Shown here: one piece after another, positions 40,501 through 47,967 of the stretch | How the letters are laid out: each line of letters opens with the position of its first letter | Numbering within the stretch: position 1 is the first letter of the stretch | Assembly (NCBI GenBank): GCA_019155185.1 | Contig: CM032813.1 | Span: 2,104,501-2,168,500 of the forward strand | Direction: 5' to 3' | DNA length: 64,000 nt | Origin: Beaufortia kweichowensis | Taxonomy: Eukaryota; Chordata; Actinopteri; Cypriniformes; Gastromyzontidae | Position numbers and translations under genes: made by a program | Notes under the pieces: model-generated | What the model saw: only the letters and a program-made list of their open reading frames with translations | Database searches by the model: none | Told to the model about the DNA's origin: nothing

Positions 40501-42722
40501 TGCATCTTTTAAGATCTAAAACAGTTATGTTGTTTTTACCAGCTTGTCCCATTTCAATTGTCTACAAATAATTGCAAAAAACTATTTTATTTCTAATTTG
40601 GGAGAAGTGTTGGCAGTAGTTTACAGCTAAAAGACCTTCAGAACTGCTTAACAGTTTAAATAGAGGAACTTTATAAACACGTAATACCTGACAAAAAACT
40701 CATTAAATTAACAAGTAAGTTACTGAATTAATGTGATCTCTCAAAAACATCTTCAAAATTTCATTCACATTAATGCATTTGTCAAATACATTTAGGCACA
40801 TTCGTTTCAGTACTATGTGGGTTGAAACCCATGAGATTTGCATTCTTAACATTGTCCTTTACCATTTGAGGTACAATAACATGTAATATTTGCCAAATTT
40901 TAATTTCAATCATTTTACACATAAAACGTGTTAAGGATGTCACCAAACATAAACAAGATTATTGTCAATAAACCATTGCAAGTAAACAAAAACTGCACAT
41001 AATAATCACTGTCCTGAAAGAATGGTGTTTTTGATAACAAACTCAAATATATACAATGTGAAAGTGTGTGATAACAGTTAGTCTGTTCAATCCTGAGGGA
41101 GCTGCATGTTATTATGGTTGTGTAAGCTGATGTAAAGGAAACATCTGTTGTGTGACCTCGCTGGTCCTGTGCTGTGGGTGACGTGTGAAAGTTTGGGTCA
41201 GATCTCTGCTGTCCTGCACTGCCACTCGGTGTTCTCAACACAAAAAGAGCTCTGCAATATTTCTTACTGCATTTAACAAATATAACAATCAAACCAGCTG
41301 AAGGACCCAATTTAAAGTTACATGATTCAAAGCTCACGGCAGGTCAAGTTCAGTCAAGTCAGTCAGTTTGTTGACTTGTAGCAACATTATGTGGCAGTAA
41401 AATAGATACAGACCATTTCACAATATGTAAACAGCTCTGGTCCAAAAGCACTTCCTGTCTCAGTTTTTTAACACTACACAATGTCAAAACGAAATACAAC
41501 CAACAGAAAGAACATTTACAATGGAATCAAAATGTTTAACGAACATCTTTAAGGTTCAATTACATATGTGAAATACAGAAAAACTGAAACAGGAAGTGCT
41601 TCTGGACCAGTGTTGTTTACATCTTGTTACATCTGTCTATAGACAGAGCTACTGTGGATTATATTGCAGTAAAAATTTTATAACAGCATTGCCCTTTGCT
41701 TCTTTTATATTTGCAAATTGCCACTTTAACAATGCATTGTTTAACAACAACCACCCTGTATTTACAAATCCACAAATGACACTTCCAACCATTTTTATAT
41801 TCATTATTAAGTTGGATTTTGAAGACTATTATATGCAAGAAAAGTAAATTAAATGTATTTTGATTGTGACTGCAAAGATTTTGAAGGTGTCAAAAATTAA
41901 TCATCCATTTAATAAAATCAAATCTCTCAGAGTTTAGCTTTGTTTAGTTTTATTTAGGTCTAATAAATTTTTAATTAGCTTACATACAGAAAGTTTAATT
42001 AAACCTTGAAAGCTGTTAATTCTATAACAAAAAATAAAAGTCAGTGTTTAGGAAATACATCTGTTATTTTAATTTCATTTTATTAAAATTTTTCTTTCAA
42101 AATTTATCTTCATTTTGTTCAAAATATAGTGATACAATCATAATCATAAACCCATTATTATGTATTGTATTGTAAGATGAGTGTATTGTTACACCCCTAA
42201 TCGATACATAAGAAAACATTAACATACCTCATATTGAAACGTGGCATCGAGCAGGAGTTGATGTATCATCCTCTTGCCCAGCTCCTGACTGCCAACATCA
42301 GAGACAAAATGAAGAACCAGCACCTCATCCTCCAGAAAGCGTCCATGTTTGGCCATGGAGCGCATGGACACCTGAAACTTATTCTGCAAGTTCAAGCTCT
42401 TGTTGACCTTAGTGAACATCATGAGGACATGAAAGCGCTTGTTTCTCAATGGCTTCTCCTTCAAATCATCTCTAGTTCCCATTCTGCTTTCTGCATGTCC
42501 GGACCTGATGTCTACGGAAAGATCAGCATCATCACGGTTGGTGTTGTGGCTCGCTTGTGTTTCCTTGATTCGTTTTGTGGTGCTGGAGAAGTTCTGCTTT
42601 TCTGAGCCAAAGTAGTAGAACGCTACGACCGCCATAGCTGCAGCCAGGAGCAACATGATCTGATAGCATCTAAACGTGCCGATTCTTGCCATGGTGATTG
42701 ACAGAACCCGCAGAACATCCAT
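22181..42722 (-). CDS. xxylt1: xyloside xylosyltransferase 1, four coding exons, 390 aa
   Basis: Spliced from 42228-42722, 37691-37838, 32469-32601 and 22181-22577; phases match and the total is 1173 nt (390 codons plus stop), against 393 aa in human. The product is an ER type II membrane enzyme of glycosyltransferase family 8. It transfers xylose from UDP-xylose in alpha-1,3 linkage onto Xyl-Glc on EGF repeats, including those of Notch. Visible features: a short cytosolic tail, a membrane anchor at about residues 20-38, the metal-binding DxD (D223-L-D225) in QLDLDLKF, FNSGVMLLNL at 285-294, GHLGDQDFF at 323-331, WNRQLCTWW at 349-357, and the late YHGN with H380 that fits the GT8 metal-binding histidine. 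All splice junctions are GT/AG and no frame is broken. The start at 42722 gives ten residues before a second Met (42692) with a stronger Kozak context (CACCATGG). The longer form resembles the human layout, so I chose it. Confidence 0.97.
22835..22985. repeat. dispersed repeat family D, copy 1
   Basis: Aligns with 63815-63965: AAAGATATCAAG, then TTTTCACA, then ATGTAGAAAAC, then TTAGCTGAG(T)TTTTCACA and a final AGGGTCACA. The copies share the order of blocks with moderate divergence. No ends or coding region are clear. Confidence 0.6.
26640..26890. repeat. dispersed repeat family A, copy 1
   Basis: Shares GACATTTTCTGTCAAA, AGAATGTATTTATTACC and TTTATATTTTAC blocks with 56385-56700. It shares a 26-base identical core beginning CACCAAATATTGACATCTGA with 43860-44160. 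All three copies end near GGTAAGGTTGA or GGTATGGTTGA followed by an ATTTGC-like block. The family is not recognised. Confidence 0.65.
27789..28080. mobile_element. MITE with CAGGGTTGCCA ends
   Basis: It starts CAGGGTTGCCAAGTCC and ends CTGGCAACCCTG, whose reverse complement is CAGGGTTGCCAG, so it has clear terminal inverted repeats 292 bases end to end. Ends of this kind are common on small teleost DNA transposons. It sits in xxylt1 intron 3. Confidence 0.75.
29653..29922. mobile_element. complete 270-bp MITE (family M)
   Basis: The left end TTAAAGGTCTAGTTCACCCA and the right end TGGGTGAACTGTACCTTTAA are inverted repeats. The interior carries the AAAAGAAGATATTTTG and GAGACATTTCTCAAAATATC blocks, also seen at 37493-37670, 37925-38146 and 61028-61262. 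This is the most complete copy in the window and defines the family's ends. Confidence 0.85.
31054..31194. mobile_element. MITE-like element (GGGCTRCA end)
   Basis: The right end ATCATCGTGTAGCCCTGC reads AGGGCTACACGATGAT in reverse complement, and the left end reads AGGCTTCAAGATATC. It resembles the elements at 2005 and 36566. About 140 bases, non-coding. Confidence 0.5.
32469..32601 (-). CDS. xxylt1: xxylt1 coding exon 3
   Basis: Residues 215-258 with split codons at both ends: G|AA for Glu215 and AG|A for Arg259. Acceptor GTCTTTCAG, donor GTATGT. It encodes the catalytic DxD in QLDLDLKF and the EAVIGIAREMQPVY segment. Confidence 0.97.
33583..33764. repeat. minisatellite, 39-base unit
   Basis: Imperfect tandem array of an ATC-rich unit containing ATTTAACATCATCATCTTTA. 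The last copies have a period of 39 bases. The period is divisible by three and stop-free on the minus strand, so it reads as a methionine-rich 13-residue repeat. It lies inside an intron and is not coding. Confidence 0.85.
33957..33976. repeat. (CAA)n run
   Basis: About six tandem CAA triplets. Confidence 0.85.
36566..36811. mobile_element. MITE-like element, GGGCTGCA...TGCAGCC ends
   Basis: Left end TAGGGCTGCAAAATAT and right end CTGTGCAGCCATA are inverted, with TA on both sides. A TA target duplication would fit a Tc1/mariner-type MITE. The interior is AT-rich, 246 bases overall. Confidence 0.6.
37168..37191. repeat. short (GA)n run
   Basis: About 24 bases of GA on the plus strand within xxylt1 intron 2. 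It is followed by a locally GC-rich stretch (37192-37260) that has no splice-linked coding sense. Confidence 0.9.
37493..37670. mobile_element. family M MITE, right end missing
   Basis: It starts GAAGGAACAGTTCACGCAAA, the family M left end, and runs to GAGACATTTCTCAAAAT, where similarity stops. The break is 20 bases from the last base of xxylt1 exon 2 (37691), so the element abuts the exon's splice donor. Confidence 0.75.
37691..37838 (-). CDS. xxylt1: xxylt1 coding exon 2
   Basis: Residues 166-214 plus one base of codon 215. Acceptor CTGTTTCAG, donor GTGAGC. It encodes VVFHNVDALTEKLFPIVEAM and a segment ending in MHRIMPA, conserved across the family. Confidence 0.97.
37925..38146. mobile_element. 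family M MITE, left end missing
   Basis: It contains AAACCTGTATGACTTTCC, ACAAAAGAAGATATTTTGAA and GAGACATTTCTCAAAATATC, and ends TTTTGGGTGAACTACACCTT, the family's right end. Same orientation as the copy on the other side of exon 2. Confidence 0.75.
40258..40460. repeat. probable interspersed repeat
   Basis: It begins ACAGTCATGGAAAAACTTTT followed by AACACCACTCC, the shape of a repeat start frequent in cyprinid genomes. The right boundary is uncertain. Confidence 0.3.
41427..41620. mobile_element. foldback element with ~45-base arms
   Basis: The left arm 41427-41472 (GTAAACAGCTCTGGTCCAAA onward) is inverted at 41576-41620, whose reverse complement begins GTAAACAACACTGGTCCAGA. Both then run through AGCACTTCCTGT and CAGTTTTT. 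Weaker similarity extends outward to about 41403 and 41650. The loop is about 103 bases. In transcribed RNA this would form a long hairpin inside xxylt1 intron 1. Confidence 0.8.
42228..42722 (-). CDS. xxylt1: xxylt1 coding exon 1
   Basis: Residues 1-165, ending GAG|GTATGT in phase 0. It encodes the cytosolic tail, the membrane anchor (MLLLAAAMAVVAFYYF) and a weakly conserved stem. After HVLMMFTKV comes the start of the luminal transferase domain. The first ATG is at 42722 and an in-frame ATG with a better context is at 42692. Confidence 0.95.
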
Positions 42723-42796
42723 GACTTTACCTCATAATCCACAAAACAGGTCAAGTGCTCTTTCTTCTGCCTTGTTGAGAGTCCATAATCCCACAT
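42623..42796 (-). other. overlapping upstream ORF of xxylt1
   Basis: If the 5' UTR acceptor at 42798 is used, the exon opens AATG. An ATG at 42796 starts a 57-codon frame, out of frame with xxylt1, that ends at 42623, about 100 bases inside the main coding region. Such overlapping upstream frames usually lower translation of the main frame. There is no sign that the peptide itself is conserved. Confidence 0.4.
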
Positions 42797-42797
42797 T
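42723..42797 (-). other. probable 5' UTR part of xxylt1 coding exon
   Basis: A good acceptor TTTCATGCAG ends at 42798 on the minus strand. It would join to the donor at 43488/43487. The assignment is from splice signals alone. Confidence 0.5.
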
Positions 42798-42902
42798 CTG
42801 CATGAAAGAAGATACTGGTTAATAACATTTGCGTAGGAGACACAGAACATTTGGTATGTCATATTTGCACCATTTCTTAAACACATTGAGATACTTTGAA
42901 AG

Positions 42903-43050
42903 ACATCTGATAGATATTTACACTTTGTTTAAATACATCTGACAGATATTTGCACAATTTTTTAAATGCTGTACATCTAAAAGATATTTGCACATTTTAA
43001 AAAATACATCTGATAGCTATTTGCATGTTTTTACATCTAATAGATACTTT
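42903..43050. repeat. degenerate ~32-base tandem repeat
   Basis: Five imperfect copies of ACATCTGATAGATATTTGCA start at 42903, 42935, 42973, 43006 and 43033, with spacings of 32, 38, 33 and 27 bases. The array lies in the probable 5' UTR intron of xxylt1. Confidence 0.75.
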
Positions 43051-43487
43051 AAAGATAGTTTAATATTTGAAGTGAAAACTGACTTTCATTTCAATCTGTT
43101 GTCATTATCATTTCATAAAACTTGCATGACTCATATGAACTCGGTTTAAGATTTTATGATGGTGTTACAAACAAGACAGGCCCAGTCACTGACCAAATGA
43201 TTAGCAAATTTTTCCAGAATTAGAACAACATGAAGGTAAGTAAACTTTTATTTATTTTTTTGTTATCTATTTCAATAAGGATTATCCTGAAGGCTTTAAG
43301 AAATCAACATGTAGGTCACATGACAACGCCAAACCTGCAACCTGTTTTTTAAAGATCAGTTCAATAATGAATGACAGCACAGGTGTCTACAGTAAGCATC
43401 TACTGTATATTCTCACGCCTTGATACATCTACAGTTAAAATAATATAAACCGTTCATGCAAATGCATGATCGTAATAGGTTACTTAC

Positions 43488-43650
43488 CGACTTCGTCACA
43501 TGATGCACATCAGTTACAGAATCATTTACTGCTGATTAAAGCAAACTGTGTTTCAAGATTGACAGGGAAAACACGAAGACGCTAACACTCGCTTGCCATA
43601 CTGTTCACGGAAGTTCAACATTTCATAATAAAAGCCTCACGGTAACGTTG
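43488..43650 (-). promoter_or_regulatory. probable xxylt1 5' non-coding exon and promoter area
   Basis: On the minus strand GAAGTCG|GTAAGT is a near-ideal donor at 43488. The sequence upstream is less AT-rich than its surroundings and contains several CpGs. The transcription start is not determined. An ATGCAAAT octamer lies just inside the downstream intron (near 43457). Confidence 0.4.
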
Positions 43651-43859
43651 TAAGTCAAACTGCTGAATATTTGTATTTGTTTTGTAACAGCGCCACACTA
43701 AGTGTAGGAAGGATAAAGTGGAAATTTAATAAGAATGAGACTATAGATGTTTTAAAAATGTAAACTTGTAAAAAAATATCTTTAATATAACATAAATATA
43801 AACTTTTAATACTTTTAATATAATATAAATGATCATAAAAAATCTGGGAAAATATTCTT

Positions 43860-44160
43860 AATTACCATTACAGAAAATGTATTTATTACCGATAAGGAGA
43901 AGGAATCTTTTATGTTTTTTATAGAACATAAAATTGTTTTTATTCTAAAATTACTTTTCATTAAAAATCTGCATTTATTCTGCTGTTATGGATGTGATCA
44001 TTTTAAACACTTTACATGACTATTAAAAATCATTCTGTATAAAAAGATGCATAAAACTTTGAGAGAGACCTTACATGGGTATTTAAGTCACCAAATATTG
44101 ACATCTGAGCTATCTTAAAACATTATTATTTCACGGTAAGGTTGACATTTGCATGTAAAG
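43860..44160. repeat. dispersed repeat family A, copy 3
   Basis: Contains AGAAAATGTATTTATTACCG. After an insertion it has the core CACCAAATATTGACATCTGA followed by GCTATC, identical to the copy at 26640-26890, and then GGTAAGGTTGACATTTGCAT. Confidence 0.6.
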
Positions 44161-44221
44161 TTTATTCTTAAGTAAAAGATATGTAGAAATACAGTAAAAC
44201 TCAGTGTTTTTCTTAAATACG

Positions 44222-44227
44222 TTTATT
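44222..44227 (-). terminator. candidate distal pik3ca poly(A) signal
   Basis: TTTATT on the plus strand is AATAAA on the minus strand. It lies in a region of low GC between the end of pik3ca and the promoter of xxylt1. Confidence 0.35.
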
Positions 44228-45918
44228 TGTACATAGTCACATAACACTCAAAATATTGAAGACAGACTGGATACAAAGCTATTTTTGAACTGAGGTGCAC
44301 AATGAAACCAAACAGAAAAATGAACATGAGGCTTTGTAACTGATGGCAGTTTATAGATGATTTCTACCGAATGCAGGCCAAAGATCCCTTACATTTACAA
44401 ATAATCGACAAAAATACTAGGGCAACTTTCCATTTTTTCCTTTTCTTTTTTTTAATCTCATGCAAGGAAGGTAAGGAGGTAAAGAAAAGCATTTGGCCCG
44501 CTATATATAATTTCATAATAGTGATAGTAAAGAAAATTATATCTTTATGACATCGTAATTCAATACAGAAATGAGTACAATGCAACAGCAATACAGAGAG
44601 AGAAATACAACCGCTTATTTCATTTTAGAATAGCACAGAAATCCCCTTTGACCTTTTGTTAAATAAAATCTTCCATATTCTCCTAACAGTCTTCACATAT
44701 AAAACTCCTTTGAAATCAAATGGTCTTTTTTTCTCTCTTTATATTGGTGTAATAAGAGTTTCTGACTAAAGCAAGTGACTCCCGAGCAAACCATTTAGAC
44801 ATTCACAATCGGTATGAAATTGCCAACGCAGGTGAACCTTCAGTGCTATGTAACATCGACGGCTTTGTTGCTGAGACACAAAGACGGTTCTGAGCATGAT
44901 ATTCAAGTACAATTGAAACTTACTAAACATTTTTCCTCGTCATACAAAAGACTCCAGAATTCTGCATCTCAGTATTTCTGTTTGCAAATCATTAAATGAT
45001 TGTTAAAAAAAGAAATGAAATTAGAAAGCTACGATCACATTAGACGTTTTCAAATGGGCTTTTAAGCGGGTCCAGCCCATGATCTGTAACCTGTACAGAC
45101 AAGAAGACACAAATGAACAGAAGCATGCATTAAATGGCTTTAGGAGAGCAAACATAAGGCTGCTTACAATGACTAATTTCTAATGTAGCTGATCTCCGCT
45201 TCAGGCAGTAACGTAAGAGCGCGTAGGATTATTCTGCCTAAAAACACATGCAGGAGACTTGGGCGTCCGTCTGAACTGAAGGCAAAGATAGAAAGCACAG
45301 AAAAGAAATACTGCAAGAACCACCTGCGTACATCAGTCTGAGGCCGCGTACACATCTGTTCATTTGTATACTGCAAAAAAGAATATACAAAAGAGCAAAT
45401 GAACGCATACTGTACGTGTGAAATACTACAATTGTGTGTCATATTCAGAGACACTTGAGAACTGAAAGAGTGGGAAAAACAAATTGCTTTTCATTATGAT
45501 TTGCATTGTTAGATGTTGTCCAGTATTTCAACAGAATTAAAGAAACAACTTCAGCTTTTCCTACATGCATAAATTAAATCTTCATAACAAACAGGGTTAA
45601 AGAAAAGCACTGTCTGACCATTTCAGGTGGTTTTGCAGTTATCAGTCACAACGAAGAAAAGAGTGGTGTGTGTAAAAAAAAGTATTCAAGGGTTCTCCTG
45701 CCAGTAGCTATATATCCATTTAAATAGCACGATTGCACCTAATTCATAAAATGTACATTTTCACAGCTTCAAAGTTACGCAGAAATACGACAGATGGGGC
45801 CTAACTGGATTCAGATAGTGGATTAGACATACAGATAGTGGATCTGTGCCCAACACAAATCCTCAATGGTGATGGTTATTAGTCAGATTTGATTTGTCTG
45901 CGACTTTCACATTTCCAT

Positions 45919-46037
45919 CTGTAGCTCAGTGGTTCAAGATGCAGACGCTAAGATGGATGTGATTCAGAAAGCTGGTAAATCAGGGTGCAGCTTAAAGTGA
46001 ACACTGCCCTTAAAGCCCCAAGCAAGGCACTTAACCT
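45919..46037 (+). mobile_element. tRNA-derived SINE fragment
   Basis: TGTAGCTCAGTGGTTCAAGA contains a good polymerase III A box (TAGCTCAGTGG). The B box is degraded. About 100 bases on, CAAGGCACTTAACC matches a body segment common to fish tRNA SINEs. It is on the plus strand, antisense to pik3ca. It is not a functional tRNA, since no cloverleaf with a TPC arm can be drawn. Confidence 0.6.
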
Positions 46038-46076
46038 CAAGAGGGCGCTCAAACTATTCAATCAATTCAATTGGAA

Positions 46077-46082
46077 TTTATT
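46077..46082 (-). terminator. candidate proximal pik3ca poly(A) signal
   Basis: AATAAA on the minus strand, about 1.6 kb after the pik3ca stop and just beyond the SINE fragment. Confidence 0.3.
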
Positions 46083-47696
46083 AGTTGTGCAAGACAGACA
46101 GTGGAGGGACTTTCCACCAACAACAAAGCTCAGAAAAGCTTGTAAACTCCCAGTCATCCTCCACCTTAAAACATTCACTGTACATAATCCACTGTGTGTA
46201 TGTACACACATATATATATACACGTATGTATATAATGTATATGCATTTATACTGCACTGTATTGTACTCTAGTGTCATCGGTAAAGTAGTTTACCGCCGT
46301 CATCCGTCCAAAGCAAATAAAAGCCATTTCCCCGTCCAAAACATCCATTTCGTCTTTCAATATAGTAACAGCGTAGCACCTTCTTTTATAATGCTTCCAT
46401 TTGCACAAACAACCACCTGCATCAATAAAAGTGTCAAGAAGTTGTGTCTAGCCAGTGCTAATGTAGTGGGATAACGTTGTTCAGAGCTCAGAACACAAGG
46501 GATAAAACCTTTGTTCTTACAGCGCAGACGAGAACGTCCTTTCCTGTGCATGCAAGGGTACGCGGACGAGACGAGTATTCATTCATTCTATGCGGGTGTA
46601 TTAAGGCTTCATATCTGCACTGTGTCAGGGAGTATGGAAGGACAACCATTACACACGGACATCCAAGAAAACACAATGTTGTTGTACACTGGAGCTAGAT
46701 AAAAAACATTAGTTAGGCTGACTGTTTGGCCGGTCGATTACATGATCTATCACCTTTGGATAAACTTGGTACTTAGTGTTTCTGTAGCTCAACTTCATGA
46801 GACTGATTTTTGAGGGAATACATGACAAGTGCAAAATATAAAATGTTAATGTATTATGTTATGTACATATTAAGAACACAAACCCACATACATAGAGAAA
46901 ATGTCTTTGAATGTTTGATTTTTATGATGAATCCGTAAAGCTACTATGAGGCTTGGAAATCCATAACGAAACAAATCACGTCCAGTGCATAATAAGGTAT
47001 CATGTTAGCTCGCTGTGCATATAAGGAAAAAGGAGAACAAAACCGAATTATCCGTCTATTATAAAGGCCTGTGTAGTCACGTGAACTGAAAGGACAGGAG
47101 CACGATTTACTACCAGGACAAAAATCAGCACCATCATTTTCTTACTGCTATGCCTCACACTGCCTTTCAGGGGGTTAGCGTCGATTTTAAAAAGAAAGGC
47201 CAGGTAGCAGACCAGAAAGTTTCATACCCTGTTTTTAGTGTTCTCAGAGGTTCCCGTGCATATAAGAAGGCATTTGTAGTTTTCAACAGGAAGACATGGA
47301 CACCCCCGCAAAAGCTCCTGAAGAGTGCAGAACGTACTTCTCGAACAAGGTTTGTTTCGCCCCGGAACAAAATATAATATATATTAATAATAATAAGAAT
47401 GAACTCTCCAGAAAAAGAGCAGCACGACGGGAGGCGGGGTAATACACAATAGGATAAAACTACAGGCTATAAAGTACAACGGTGGGCCAAAGATCCATAC
47501 AGACGCCAGAAGAGAAAACTAAAGAATAGGACAAAAAAAAGTCCTTCTGGGTTGTTTTAGTGCTCTGAAGGTCATATTTGTACATGAGGTTTGAGTGCCA
47601 TAATGTCCCCATGGCGTAAACAGGACGGGACGTCCTAGAAAGAGGGTCTCGTATCCGCCCGCTATCTGACCCAAAGTTCTGGGATCCTGTTTCGGC

Positions 47697-47967
47697 TCAG
47701 TTTTGGGCATGATGTCGGATGGTGTGGAAGATCCAGTCCATTTTAGTGGTCCATCCGCCATGGTGAGCGTCATTCATCTGCTTCATGAAATAGTCCAGGG
47801 CTTCCTGCTCGGTTTTGTCCAGTGCCAGAGTCTTGCGGATGTAAGCGATGTCATCGAATGACTGCAGCTCCGGCATGCCTGAGCCCAACATCATGGAGAA
47901 GAGGTTTATGAACAGATTGGCGTGCTGCCTGATAGCCAAGTATGCCTTGTAGCACATCTCCTGAAAC
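47697..47967 (-). CDS. pik3ca: pik3ca coding exon 19 (terminal)
   Basis: Residues 979-1068. Acceptor CCCTGCAG. Encodes the kinase C-lobe end with DDIAYIRKTL and DAHHGGW; codon 1047 (CAC, His) is 47763-47765. The protein ends RHHAQN, slightly different from the human tail. Confidence 0.98.

Larger units (their letters stand above)
37839..42227 (-). other. xxylt1 intron 1 between coding exons (4.4 kb)
   Basis: Donor GTATGT at 42227, acceptor TTTCAG at 37839. Contains a family M copy (37925-38146), a possible CAGTCATGGAAAAA-type repeat from about 40258, a strong foldback element (41427-41620) and a possible MITE end near 42185-42200. No embedded gene is supported. Confidence 0.85.
44205..47696 (-). 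other. probable pik3ca 3' UTR (up to 3.5 kb)
   Basis: This follows the pik3ca stop on the minus strand and has no supported coding sequence. AATAAA signals on the minus strand are at 46077-46082 and 44222-44227; the second would give a 3' UTR of about 3.5 kb, comparable with the long 3' UTR of mammalian PIK3CA. A tRNA-derived SINE fragment at 45919-46037 interrupts it. The extent is inferred. Confidence 0.45.

Noticed and set aside
41885..42200. Possible MITE ending ACACCCCTAATCGATAC
   Set aside because: The right end looks like a known teleost terminal sequence, but the proposed left end (GGTGTCAAAAATTAATC) matches too weakly to define an element.
42234..42605. 123-codon plus-strand frame across xxylt1 exon 1
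   Set aside because: Antisense shadow of the coding exon with no independent support.
45919..45995. Possible tRNA gene
   Set aside because: It has an A box, but the B box and cloverleaf are degraded and SINE body sequence follows.
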